In this document: piece by piece, positions 19,498 through 29,472 of the stretch | Layout of the letters: each line of letters opens with the position of its first letter | Position numbering within the stretch: position 1 is the first letter of the stretch | Assembly (NCBI GenBank): GCA_029247265.1 | Contig: JAQWLN010000177.1 | Span: forward strand, 62,001 to 126,000 | Length of the DNA stretch: 64,000 bases | Reading direction: 5' to 3' | From: Fuerstiella sp. | Lineage (GTDB): Bacteria > Planctomycetota > Planctomycetia > Planctomycetales > Planctomycetaceae | Notes under the pieces: generated by a model | What the model was told of the DNA's origin: nothing | The model's database searches: none | Seen by the model: the letters and a program-made list of their open reading frames with translations, nothing else | Translations under genes and position numbers: made by a program

Positions 19498-20900
19498 TGC
19501 TGCACATGTTGCCCGACACCGCGGTTCTGTTTGCTGGTGGAATCCCGATTCCATTTGAGGCACAGACAACCCGACTGGCGGCATCGCTGGGTCTTCCGGC
19601 AACTGACGTGCAGAATGCCTTCTGGACGATGGCTGTGGGCGCCCTGTGCGCCGTCTGCTGTTCGCTGGCGGGTTGTTTTCTGGTGCTGCGTCGCATCAGC
19701 CTTCTGGGAGACGCACTCAGTCACTCGGTCCTTGCCGGCACGGCTGGTGTTTATCTGCTGACTGGTCGAGTTGACCCGGTTCCGATGTTGTGTGGCGCAA
19801 TCGCGGCCGGAATTGTGACCGCCGTGTTGACTCAGTTTGTCCACAAGGCTGCGCTGGTACCCGAAGATTCCAGTATTGGTATCGTCTTTACATCACTGTT
19901 CGCATTCGGTGTGGTGGTTGTGTCACAGGCAAAACACGTGCACCTGGACCTGGACTGTGTGCTGTTCGGCGATTTGGCGTTTGCCGGAGTGAATCTGCAC
20001 CCCACCTTTGGCTGGCTGGTGCCCGAATCGTTTCGCAGCCTTATTCCGACACTGATGATCACACTGCTGCTGCTGGCCGTTTTCTGGAAGGAATTGCGTC
20101 TGACTTCGTTTGACCCGACTCTGGCCGTGACACTCGGATTCAGCGCGACTCTCATGCACTACCTGCTGACAACAGTCGTGGCGATTGTCACCGTGTCCGC
20201 CATGGATGTCGTGGGCCTGTTGGTCGTCGCGTTGCTGATCGTGCCGGCGGCGATCGCCCGGTTGCTGACTGATCGCCTGTCCACCATGCTCGTGCTGTCC
20301 TGCTTGATTGGTGTTTCCTGCACAACCATTGGCTATCTGCTGGCCCTCCGCTGGGACTCGTCGGCCGCCGGACTGTCGGCCGTGGTTGCCGGTGCGGAAC
20401 TGCTGGTCGCCATTGTTGTGTCGCCAAAGAATGGTCTGCTGGGGAGATTGTTGCGAACGGTGCGACTGCGCATCCGAATCTGTGCCGAAGACGTACTGGC
20501 CGGACTGTTCCGACGACAGGAACGTTCCGACGCACCGGACAAACGGGTACAGGCATCCGTGTCGGAGTGCCACACGCTGGCTGGTGGCGGAATCATGTCG
20601 GTAGCAGCACTGCGGTGGCTGCTGTCGCGGCAGTTGCTGCAGCAGGCCGGTCCTGTGATGTTACTGTCCGAAACCGGACTCAGGTATGCACGTTCGATGG
20701 TCCGATCACACCGTCTGTGGGAAGCGTACCTCCAGGAAAACTTCAATCTTCCGTCTGACCATCTGCATGATCCCGCTGAAGCGATGGAACATTTCATCGG
20801 CCCTGGCGTGCAACAGCAGATCACTGAAGAGCTGTCGCAATCGGCCGAAGATCCCCATGGGCGAGCGATACCGGACGTGAAGAGGCAGGACGTCCGCTGA
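19497..20900 (+). CDS. Metal ABC transporter permease with C-terminal DtxR/MntR-like regulatory extension
   Basis: N-terminal ABC-3 permease (RRISLLGDALSHSVLAGTAG, VGLLVVALLIVPAAIARLL); about 130-residue soluble C-terminus with EDVLAGLFR, LLSETGLRYARSMVRSHRLWEAYLQENFNLPSDHLHDPAEAMEHFI. Confidence 0.9.
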   Translation: MLHMLPDTAVLFAGGIPIPFEAQTTRLAASLGLPATDVQNAFWTMAVGALCAVCCSLAGCFLVLRRISLLGDALSHSVLAGTAGVYLLTGRVDPVPMLCGAIAAGIVTAVLTQFVHKAALVPEDSSIGIVFTSLFAFGVVVVSQAKHVHLDLDCVLFGDLAFAGVNLHPTFGWLVPESFRSLIPTLMITLLLLAVFWKELRLTSFDPTLAVTLGFSATLMHYLLTTVVAIVTVSAMDVVGLLVVALLIVPAAIARLLTDRLSTMLVLSCLIGVSCTTIGYLLALRWDSSAAGLSAVVAGAELLVAIVVSPKNGLLGRLLRTVRLRIRICAEDVLAGLFRRQERSDAPDKRVQASVSECHTLAGGGIMSVAALRWLLSRQLLQQAGPVMLLSETGLRYARSMVRSHRLWEAYLQENFNLPSDHLHDPAEAMEHFIGPGVQQQITEELSQSAEDPHGRAIPDVKRQDVR

Positions 20901-21068
20901 CGCGGGATGGTCGGTACGCCGATGGAATTGCCGGGTCAGAGAATCTTCACCTCATCCCGGATGACAGATACAGCAATTCGTGTCAGACTCTTCCTGTTGA
21001 CTGCAGGCGGTGCCGCTCGATTCCACTGCAGGCCACGACCGACAGCCCCTCGAACGGAAAGTACACAG

Positions 21069-21987
21069 ATGATGATTCGACAACTCGGACCGGCCAGTCT
21101 CTGCCTTTGTGCCGCAGTCTTCACCAGTGTTGAAGTTGCTGCCGCAGATCCGCCAACGCTGCAAAAAGATGTCGCGTATGGTGAACATCATCCGGCTCAG
21201 CGGCTGGATGTCTATCTCGCGAAGTCTGACCGGCCGGTACCGGCGATGGTGTATATTCACGGCGATGGTGTATATTCACGGTGGTGGCTGGCGCGCGGGT
21301 TCCAAGAATCGCCTGCCTGGGTGGCTTACAGCGGCTGTGAACGACGGCTGGCTGTCCGTCGTTTCTGTTGAATACCGGTTCACCGACGTCGCACCCCACC
21401 CGGCTCAGGTTAACGATTGCATTCGAGCCATTCAGTTTGTCCGAAGTCGGGCGAAAGAGTGGAACATCGACCCCGACCGCATCGGTGTGACCGGTGGTTC
21501 AGCCGGGGCGCACCTGTTGTTGTGGGTGGCTCTGCACGATGATGCGGCCGATGCGTCTTCGTCGGATCCGATCAAGCGACAGTCATCGCGAGCTGCGTGC
21601 GTTGTCAGCTTTGCAGGTCCAACGGACTGGTCACTGCTGGCGGAGATCGAGCATAAACATCCGGCGTACCGGCAGTTGCTGGGTTATGAGCCTGGTACAC
21701 CAGCAGCGGAAATGTCGAGTGCCGTCATAGCGGACGTGTCTCCAATCAGCTTTGCAACAAAAGACGATCGGCCCGTCCTGTTGGTTCACGGCGACAACGA
21801 CGTGATCGTTCCTGTAAGACATGCCAGTAAACTGCATGAACAGCTGAAGTCGGCTGGAGGCAGCTCGGAACTTCTCGTTGTTAAAGGCGCTAATCATGGC
21901 GTCGCCGGGCCCGGTGGAAACGTCAGTCAGCGCGCCATTACTTTTGTTCGAACGCATCTGAGAATCGATCAGGACGACAACGAATAG
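21069..21987 (+). pseudogene. Secreted alpha/beta hydrolase (esterase/lipase) frameshifted by a 19-bp tandem duplication
   Basis: Frame 1 carries the signal peptide to PVPAMVYIHG. After the duplicated GGCGATGGTGTATATTCAC the frame of ORF 21109..21987 continues MVYIHGGGWRAGSKNRL...GGSAGAHL...HGDNDVIVP...NHGV. Confidence 0.87.
21242..21279. repeat. Perfect 19-bp tandem duplication (2 x GGCGATGGTGTATATTCAC)
   Basis: Read directly: copies at 21242-21260 and 21261-21279. Confidence 0.97.
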
Positions 21988-22027
21988 GCTTCGTGTACGT
22001 CCGATGGTTACCATTGCCTGAGAAAAC

Positions 22028-23032
22028 ATGTCCTCTGACTTTCGGAACAGAATCACGCGCCTGCTGGTCGGCGAATACCTGGGTCTGCTGGCTGTACTCG
22101 CCTTGTTGGTCGCATTTTTTCGCGCCCAGACGCAGTATTTTTTTACTGTTCCAACGTTGACCGCCATCATAAATCAGATCCCGGCGCTGACGCTGGTCGC
22201 TATCGGGATGACGTTCGTGCTGATTACCGGTGGCATCGACCTGGCGGTTGGGGCCGTGCTGGCATTCAGCGCTTCGGTGCTGGGCGTGTTGATTGTTCAA
22301 CTTGACGTGTCGATCTGGCTGGCTGTTCCCGCAACAGTCCTGGTGGGTGCGTGTTGTGGGCTGATCAGCGGTGCCGTGAGCGTCTGTGCTGGAATTCCGT
22401 CGTTCATCGTCAGCCTTGGTGTGCTGCAGATCACGCATGGACTGGGCTACGTGCTGACTGATTCCGCGTCAATTTATGTGGATCAATCCACCGGCATTCA
22501 GTTTATTGGAGGACGTATTGCCCATGCCGGAGTTTCTCCTGCGTTCCTGTTCGCCTTCGGTGCGGTCCTTGTTTCGCAGTTCGTGCTTCACCGAACTTTG
22601 TTTGGTCGATACTGCATGGCGATAGGTTTCAACGAAACCGTGGTCCGCTTGAGCGGTGTGAACACTGCCCGCACCCGAATTGGTGCGTTCGTCGTGTGCG
22701 GAGCTCTGGCCGGGGCCGCCGGCGTCGTTGAGACATCGCGACTGTCAACGGTCGATCCGAATGCCGCGATCGGATTCGAGCTGTCAGCGATCGCAGCAGC
22801 GGTGATCGGCGGTACCAGTCTGATGGGCGGACGAGGATCGATGGTTAATACGTTTCTTGGTGTGCTGATCATTGCGGTTCTGCAGACCGGGCTTATTCAG
22901 ATGGGAGTCAGCGAAGGAGCGAAGTATATTACCACCGGCTGCGTTATCGTGGTGGCCGTGCTGCTGGACGCGTCGCGGGCAAAAATCAGCGAGCTGATGC
23001 GGCACTTGTTCGGTGACTTTTTTCGGCGGTGA
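22028..23032 (+). CDS. Ribose-type sugar ABC transporter permease (RbsC family)
   Basis: ALTLVAIGMTFVLITGGIDLAVGAVLAFSAS, GCGLISG-like region, VIGGTSLMGGRGSMVNTFLGVLIIAVLQTGL. Confidence 0.9.
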   Translation: MSSDFRNRITRLLVGEYLGLLAVLALLVAFFRAQTQYFFTVPTLTAIINQIPALTLVAIGMTFVLITGGIDLAVGAVLAFSASVLGVLIVQLDVSIWLAVPATVLVGACCGLISGAVSVCAGIPSFIVSLGVLQITHGLGYVLTDSASIYVDQSTGIQFIGGRIAHAGVSPAFLFAFGAVLVSQFVLHRTLFGRYCMAIGFNETVVRLSGVNTARTRIGAFVVCGALAGAAGVVETSRLSTVDPNAAIGFELSAIAAAVIGGTSLMGGRGSMVNTFLGVLIIAVLQTGLIQMGVSEGAKYITTGCVIVVAVLLDASRAKISELMRHLFGDFFRR

Positions 23033-23043
23033 GGCACCGTGTG

Positions 23044-24438
23044 CTATTTGCCAATGCAGAAGTTGCTGAATATGTGGTCGAGGATGTCGTCTGTATAGAC
23101 TTCGCCCAGGACCGTACGGAGCTGACGCAGTGCGTCACGCAATTCCAACGCAATAACTTCGTCTCCAGCGTTCGCTTCGGCTGTGTAAATAGCGGTTTGA
23201 ATTGCTTTGGTTGCACCGACCAGGCATTCGTGACACCGCAGCGACGTTGACGACAGCAATTCCGAGCGCGAAGATTGTTCACCAGCCAGTCGATGCTGAA
23301 GTTTGTCGATCAACGGTTCTACACCATCGCCTGTTTGAGCACTCACTCGGCAGCTGTTCGGAAATACGACGGCTGCCGTGACGTCCCTGACGTTCGCTAA
23401 ATCGCAGCGAGTGAAGACGTCCAGCAGGGCGACGCCCGTGGCATCGGCCTCCGTTCGCAGGCGGATGTTCTGGGTGACTTCGGATTCGTCCAGATCCGCA
23501 GCCGTACACCACAGTACCAGGTCACTCACCGCCAGCTGTTCAGCACGCAGATTCTGAGCGTGCTGCATGATGAGATCCGCCGCTGTTTCCCATCCGGCGG
23601 TGTCAATTACTTCCACTTCCATATCTCCAATACCCACGACGCTGGTCAGATAGTCACGTGTGGTCCCCGGCGTTGACGAAACGATAGCTCGTCCGGCGCC
23701 CACCAGCCGATTGAACAGAGTACTCTTGCCCGCATTGGGCAAACCGGCCAGCACGATTCTCCGTCGGTATCCCGAGGGAAGTCGGGCCGCGGAGTCGTCC
23801 GTTAATTGCTGCAGTCGGACGATACACTCTGCCAGTCGTTCACAGATCTGCTGTTTCGTAATGAACTCAATGTCTTCTTCCACGAAATCCAGTCCGGCCT
23901 CCAGATCGCCCAGTAATGCAAGAATTTCTGACCGTACAGCAACCAATTTGGAGGTGATGCCACCGCCAAGCTGTGTTAATGCGACCTGCAGTTCTTCGTG
24001 ATCGGCAGCATCGATCACGCCGAGTACTGCCTCCGCCTGCACCAGATCGATCTTTCCCGACATGAAAGCCCGAAACGTGAATTCTCCACGATTGGCCGAT
24101 CGAGCGCCACAATTAAGGATGTGCTCAAGCGTTGCATCCAAAATCGGTGGCGAACCGATGGTGTGAAATTCCGCCATCGGCTGACCCGTGTAACTACGGG
24201 ATGTCGGCCAGAGCATCAATGCCGCCGGCAGCGGAGCACTCAGTGACGGGATCACCAGTTCTCCCACAACACGCACTGGCAGCCGGCTGTTCTGCCAGGC
24301 AGCCGCACGTTCGTCTGCAGTAAACAGTTGTTCGGCAATGCCGGCCGCGTCGTCGCCGCTCACCCGAATGATGCCTCGTTTCGCTGAGCCGGGCGGCGAG
24401 GCAATCGCAGCAATCGTATCCTGCAGGTCCAGCGGCAT
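23044..24438 (-). CDS. mnmE: tRNA uridine-5-carboxymethylaminomethyl(34) synthesis GTPase MnmE
   Basis: DTIAAIASPPGSAKRGIIRVSG, GEFTFRAFMSGKIDLVQAEAV, GLPNAGKSTLFN, GTTRD, DTAGW and terminal FCIGK. Confidence 0.97.
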   Translation of the reverse strand: MPLDLQDTIAAIASPPGSAKRGIIRVSGDDAAGIAEQLFTADERAAAWQNSRLPVRVVGELVIPSLSAPLPAALMLWPTSRSYTGQPMAEFHTIGSPPILDATLEHILNCGARSANRGEFTFRAFMSGKIDLVQAEAVLGVIDAADHEELQVALTQLGGGITSKLVAVRSEILALLGDLEAGLDFVEEDIEFITKQQICERLAECIVRLQQLTDDSAARLPSGYRRRIVLAGLPNAGKSTLFNRLVGAGRAIVSSTPGTTRDYLTSVVGIGDMEVEVIDTAGWETAADLIMQHAQNLRAEQLAVSDLVLWCTAADLDESEVTQNIRLRTEADATGVALLDVFTRCDLANVRDVTAAVVFPNSCRVSAQTGDGVEPLIDKLQHRLAGEQSSRSELLSSTSLRCHECLVGATKAIQTAIYTAEANAGDEVIALELRDALRQLRTVLGEVYTDDILDHIFSNFCIGK

Positions 24439-24586
24439 GTTGACACCGTGTCAGGAGAGCAAGGGGGTCGGGAGTCTTTTGGGGACGATAAGACGTCCCG
24501 TGTTCGCTGTGCATTCAGCCGAAAAAACTACCGACCCCTTTTAGTCTATTAGTGCGTTCAGGGGAAAAGCAAAAAGAGGGGCGCGG

Positions 24587-26710
24587 TCAGCGGCCTTTTT
24601 TCTTCTTGCTCTTGTTCTGTTTTTCTTTTGTCTTCTCTGCCTGTTTCTGCGCTTCTTCGGCAGCCGCCATCAACTTCTGGAAGAAGCCCTGTTTCTTCTC
24701 CGTTGCCGGTGCCTTCGTGTTTGCACCGTTCTTTTTCGGCCCGGCCACAGCGGCTTCCTTTACTGTTACGGACGGTTCGGCGGCGGCTGCCGTTGATGTG
24801 CTGGTCTTTCCGAGCAGCATTCGTTCAGCAATGCCCCACATGCTGGAGGCGATAAAGTACAGACACAGCCCGGCGGGCATGTGCCAGAACATGAAGCCAA
24901 AGAACAGTGTCATGAAGTTCATCATCTTCTGCTGCGCTGCCTGTTGTTCGTCCGCTGGCGGTGGCATGAACAACTTTTGCTGGATGAAGAACAACACGAC
25001 TGTGATACATGGCAGCAGATTGAAGTCCTGTCCCAGAATCGGAAGTGATGCCGGCATTCGAAACAGAGCGTCGGGCGCCGCCAGATTTTCGATCCACAGG
25101 AATTGTGCCAACCGCAGGTCGACCGCAGTGTTCAGACACGTATACAGGGCGATGAAGATCGGGAACTGAAACAACAGCGGAAAGCATCCGCCCAGCGGAT
25201 TGATATTGTGCTTGCGCCATAGCTCCATCTGCGCTTTGGCCATCTTTTCCTTGTCTTCACCATACTTCAGCTTCAGCTCGTTGATCTTCGGCTGAAGATC
25301 CTTCATTTTGGCGGCGCTGATGGCCTGTTTGCGGGACAGCGGAAACATGCAGCCTCGGACCAGAACGGTCAGGCAGATGATTGCCAGAGCATAAGGCATT
25401 CCCCAGCTATAGAACCACGACAGCAGGCGATGCATGCCGCGAGCGATGAAACCGAACCATGACCCGTAGTCCAGAACCTGATCGGCCTCCATCGGTTCCG
25501 GGTCGAGCAGTTCGCTGCGTTTGGGTCCCACAAAAAATGCGAACCTGTGGACGATGCTGTCGCCTTCTGCAGGAAGAGTCTGTGGAGACGACGCCATGCG
25601 AAAGCTGATATCACTGTAATTGACATCGACGCGGTCCTGCTGCACCATCACAGGGTAGGTTCGGTCGATCCATTTGTTGGCAAGGCGTTCAGCCTCCGGA
25701 CGGTCATCCAGCGGGGCAACCAGTCCTGCGAAGAACTGCACGTCGACACCGGCGTAGCGAAACACCCCCGTCCAGGAATCATTCGTCTTCAGTTTCTGGC
25801 GAAGCTGGACTTCCGAAATTCCCTGGCCGGCATCGCGAGCGACGTCGATGTGATTCTCGTACAGTTTGTTCAGAGCTTTCGCGCCAAGAACGACGTCGTC
25901 TTCTTCGCCGATAAACTCGATTTTGATGTCGCGATACTTGCGCGTATGTTCAATATTCTCCAGCACGATTCCAACAGGTCCCTGCAATTCATACTCGAAC
26001 AACTGAGGCTCGGACGACAGGTTGGTGACCTTCAATTCCGTCTCGATCGTGAAACCAGCGGCGTCTGTCAGAAACGCTCCCCGCATTTGTTCCGGGGGCA
26101 CGTCGGTCATGTGAAGACGGAACGTCTTTTCAACACGCAGCGAGCGGTCGGGTGCATCGAACGAGAATGTGGCGCTGCCGCTGTCCGAGGCCACGACTTC
26201 CCAGTCGATCGTCTTCAGCTTCAGTTTGTGCTTTTCCAGTTGTGCATCAATCGTCGTAATTGCTGTTGAGAAAGTGCGGTCGTCAGTCGAGTTTGTCCCC
26301 ACGACCACCAGCTGTTCCTGTACGTCCGTCAGCTCCTTAAAGGTCGGGTCGGACAACTGGACGGATTCGATGGCGGCACCTGCTGAGTTCAGCTGTACTT
26401 CCATAAAGAATCCGCTTTGTGGATTCAACGAACCGATAACCACACGACGATTCGGAGAAACGGCTGGTGCGTCATCCACTACAGCTGCTGGTTCGCCGTC
26501 TTCTTTTTCGGCGACGGGCTGGTCGTCTGGGTTCTCGGTCTCCCCGGCATCCTCATCTGCTGCAGCGGCACCTCCATCAGTGTCTTCCACAACGACAGGC
26601 GCTGGCGGTTGTTCAGGCTTTGGAAATAACCTGGGAGCAATCAGCCCGTTGTACAGATATGTAAACGCGAAGAAGCAGACCAGAAATGTGACAAAACGTC
26701 GGTTGTCCAT
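24587..26710 (-). CDS. yidC: Membrane protein insertase YidC
   Basis: 707 aa; N-terminal MDNRRFVTFLVCFFAFTYLYNGLI, periplasmic domain, GCMFPLSRKQAISAAKMKDLQPKINELKLKYGEDKEKM, QFPIFIALYTCLNTAVDLR; Lys-rich C-tail. Confidence 0.96.
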   Translation of the reverse strand: MDNRRFVTFLVCFFAFTYLYNGLIAPRLFPKPEQPPAPVVVEDTDGGAAAADEDAGETENPDDQPVAEKEDGEPAAVVDDAPAVSPNRRVVIGSLNPQSGFFMEVQLNSAGAAIESVQLSDPTFKELTDVQEQLVVVGTNSTDDRTFSTAITTIDAQLEKHKLKLKTIDWEVVASDSGSATFSFDAPDRSLRVEKTFRLHMTDVPPEQMRGAFLTDAAGFTIETELKVTNLSSEPQLFEYELQGPVGIVLENIEHTRKYRDIKIEFIGEEDDVVLGAKALNKLYENHIDVARDAGQGISEVQLRQKLKTNDSWTGVFRYAGVDVQFFAGLVAPLDDRPEAERLANKWIDRTYPVMVQQDRVDVNYSDISFRMASSPQTLPAEGDSIVHRFAFFVGPKRSELLDPEPMEADQVLDYGSWFGFIARGMHRLLSWFYSWGMPYALAIICLTVLVRGCMFPLSRKQAISAAKMKDLQPKINELKLKYGEDKEKMAKAQMELWRKHNINPLGGCFPLLFQFPIFIALYTCLNTAVDLRLAQFLWIENLAAPDALFRMPASLPILGQDFNLLPCITVVLFFIQQKLFMPPPADEQQAAQQKMMNFMTLFFGFMFWHMPAGLCLYFIASSMWGIAERMLLGKTSTSTAAAAEPSVTVKEAAVAGPKKNGANTKAPATEKKQGFFQKLMAAAEEAQKQAEKTKEKQNKSKKKKGR

Positions 26711-27113
26711 AAGACGATTTCGCGAATTTGATTCGCTTGACCAGAGCGAGTTCGCTCAGTTGTGCCCGCGAGGGACGTGAAAAGAATAATGGCCACACGG
26801 GCCAATAAGGCAGCAGTGATTCGCAGGGGACAGCGAATTCCTGGGCGAGAACGCATCGAATAACGAGGGAGGAGAATACCGCCGGAAATTCGGTCCGTGA
26901 ATCTTTACCTGCGTCGTTCCGGCAAATCAGGCGGGTTTTCCAGGAAATCGTCAGGCGAATCACCAACGCCGGCCTGCAACTGCGGAAAAACAAGCAGAAT
27001 GGCTAACGGCTCCGCCGTCGACATGCTTTCGCTTAACGGCCAGGCCAGCGGGAAAGTTCGGCCGGATTGGCGCTTCCTGCCACATTCTTCAATTGGACGG
27101 GTTTGCCACTGAC

Positions 27114-27860
27114 TTAACGCCCTTCGCGCAGGCGGTCACCCAGAAAGTTGTCCAATTCGGGGATGTTGTAAATCTTGTCTGCCGTCTTATCGATATTGTA
27201 ATCAACGCGATGGAAGGTCACCGTGTTTCCATCAACCGTGACGTAGGACGACCTGGAATCGTTATTCCGTGGCTGTCCGACAGAGCCGACGTTGATCATC
27301 ACTTTCTGGCTTCCGAGTTCGTACTTCGAATCGATTTCCTTCGGATCCAGAAACTCCAGCGTCTCTGTAAAGACACCGGGAATATGAGTGTGGCCCTGAA
27401 AACAGTATTGCGGCACCAGTGCAAAGATTTTTTCCATCTTCACCTGATTGTAGATGTCGTCGGGAAAGACGTATTCGTTTAGCGGATTACGAGCGGACCC
27501 GTGTACGTACATCGTTTTTTCGTCGTCGCTCATATGACGACGGTTGAGTTCTCCCAGAAACTCCCAGCGTGTTTCAGCCTTGGGGCCTTTTGCTTTTTCC
27601 AGCACGGACCGGGTCCAGAAAATTGCACGTTCGGCGCCAGCGTTGAACCCTTCCGGATCGAACAAGGCGGCCTGATCGTGGTTTCCCAGCAGGCACATAT
27701 CCAGATCAATCACCCGGTCAATGCATTCGCACGGGTTTGGGCCGTACCCGACAATATCGCCGAGACAGAAGACTTCGCTGACGTCTTTCGATGCAATGTC
27801 GGCCAGCACGGCCTCAAGGGCTTCAAGGTTGCCGTGAATGTCACTAATGATCGCTCTCAA
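27114..27860 (-). CDS. Metallophosphoesterase family protein (YfcE/ApaH-like)
   Basis: [56 protein letters not shown]. Confidence 0.93.
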   Translation of the reverse strand: MRAIISDIHGNLEALEAVLADIASKDVSEVFCLGDIVGYGPNPCECIDRVIDLDMCLLGNHDQAALFDPEGFNAGAERAIFWTRSVLEKAKGPKAETRWEFLGELNRRHMSDDEKTMYVHGSARNPLNEYVFPDDIYNQVKMEKIFALVPQYCFQGHTHIPGVFTETLEFLDPKEIDSKYELGSQKVMINVGSVGQPRNNDSRSSYVTVDGNTVTFHRVDYNIDKTADKIYNIPELDNFLGDRLREGR

Positions 27861-28280
27861 GTTCTCTATCCTTCTGCAGAATTCTGCTGCAGACTCTTGT
27901 GATGAATCTCAAGTCAGTCAGTTGATTGGAGGATGGTAAATCCGGAATTTGTATAGCGGTGCAGGAATGAAGCCGTGGAGAAGCCGTTATTCACAGAGCG
28001 ATCTGTGCAACTTTCCCAATGGCCAGCGGCTTCATTATTCGATCGACCATCAACGGCCCCGTGTGAACGGTTCCCCCGCGAATTCGATTTCGTCTTGGAA
28101 AGCTATGGGCAACACAGGATCAGGATCCAATCATTCCGACTGAACATACCGACCATTCCACATTACCGGACAATCATGACCTCTTCAAAGAGCGTCAACC
28201 TGGGCAAGGGCGGTGAAGTTTACGGAGCCTTTCTCGCAGGAACAACCGCTGACTCTGTACGGCGAAGCCATTCATCGAAA

Positions 28281-28304
28281 ATATGCTGGTTTTTACCAGC
28301 ATAT
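28281..28304. terminator. Perfect 9-bp stem-loop (ATATGCTGG-TTTTTA-CCAGCATAT) in intergenic region; possible terminator
   Basis: Read directly; followed by a second small hairpin ATCGG(G)TC-TAA-GACCGAT. No T-tract, so the function is uncertain. Confidence 0.4.
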
Positions 28305-28347
28305 CGGGTCTAAGACCGATATCCCGTACCGCCCCCTGCAGATCCGG

Positions 28348-29445
28348 CTACTTGAGTAATTTGATCCACGAAACCTGAGTAATCAGGTGGTTGATGGATG
28401 CGAACGATATGTGAGCGTTGGTGGCATACCGTGGTGTCGAGTTGGCGGGAAATGTCGCTAGGGTGGCGTCGCCAACAAGAAAGACGTTGAAGTCTTTCGA
28501 CAGATTCTCGTAGCCTGCCGTCGTTTTGCAGAAACACATGTCGGTGGCATATCCGGTCAGCAGGATATGGCGAATGTCATGCTGCTGCAGGAATTCTTTC
28601 AGTGGGGCGTATCCTTCCACGTCGAAGATCAGCACGTCGTCGGGTTCTGCAGTCACGCTGCTGTGAATGGGCACAGGTAATTGCCAAAAGCCCGCACCGT
28701 TGAAGTCGTTGTGTGCGGTGAGTCCGGGAAAGCTGCGAAAGTAGTCAATGACGGGTGTGTGCTGAGACAGGCGAAATTCGGCGGGTAACGGTTTGCTGGT
28801 GTAGTCGAATTCATTGAGTTTTTCGGCCAGTAGTTTTCTCGCGGAGGCCCGCTCATCTGCTGTCGGAGTGTAGTCGAGCGTGCGATACAGTTTTTTTCGG
28901 ATCGGATCCACGCCGCCAATCAGGCTGTACATGATGAATGGAACTTTGGGCCTCATTCGTTTCAGAAAGGGGTCGATCACTTCAATGGTATGTCGTCCAG
29001 CCAGATGATTCTTTTCCGGCGTGCAAAAATCCGCGGCGCCGGCCGGCTCGGGAGTCCGCCAGCCCTGAGCATCGTCAATGCCCCAGGGATGGACCATGAT
29101 CACCGCTGTGTGCCTGGAATTGAGGCGGTTCGGCATCTCAATAATACCACGAGCGTTGTATGAAAATCGCCACGCGCGAACGCTCAGGTCGGCGTCGTCA
29201 TCATTCACCAGCAGCGGTGCCTCAAATCGCCCGACTTCCTTAACCGGTTCGACGAATTCGGGATAGTCGGCCAGCAGCGGCTCCGCATTCTTTAGCGGTA
29301 CGAGTCTATTCTGATAGATTCGAGCGTCATCGGCAGCCGCGACGTGCAGCGAACACAGCAGCAGGCACAATGGAATTGTTCGGCCGGCGCTCAAACAGGG
29401 TGCTGTTGATGGGCTGTTCGTCTTTGGCGCTGAATTACCGTTCAT
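28348..29445 (-). CDS. Isochorismatase-like cysteine hydrolase (secreted)
   Basis: Signal-like N terminus; HTAVIMVHPWGIDDAQGW, ILLTGYATDMCFCKTTAGYENL (catalytic Cys region). Confidence 0.78.
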   Translation of the reverse strand: MNGNSAPKTNSPSTAPCLSAGRTIPLCLLLCSLHVAAADDARIYQNRLVPLKNAEPLLADYPEFVEPVKEVGRFEAPLLVNDDDADLSVRAWRFSYNARGIIEMPNRLNSRHTAVIMVHPWGIDDAQGWRTPEPAGAADFCTPEKNHLAGRHTIEVIDPFLKRMRPKVPFIMYSLIGGVDPIRKKLYRTLDYTPTADERASARKLLAEKLNEFDYTSKPLPAEFRLSQHTPVIDYFRSFPGLTAHNDFNGAGFWQLPVPIHSSVTAEPDDVLIFDVEGYAPLKEFLQQHDIRHILLTGYATDMCFCKTTAGYENLSKDFNVFLVGDATLATFPANSTPRYATNAHISFASINHLITQVSWIKLLK

Positions 29446-29472
29446 CCTGGTCTCCGTGTTCAGTACATCTGC

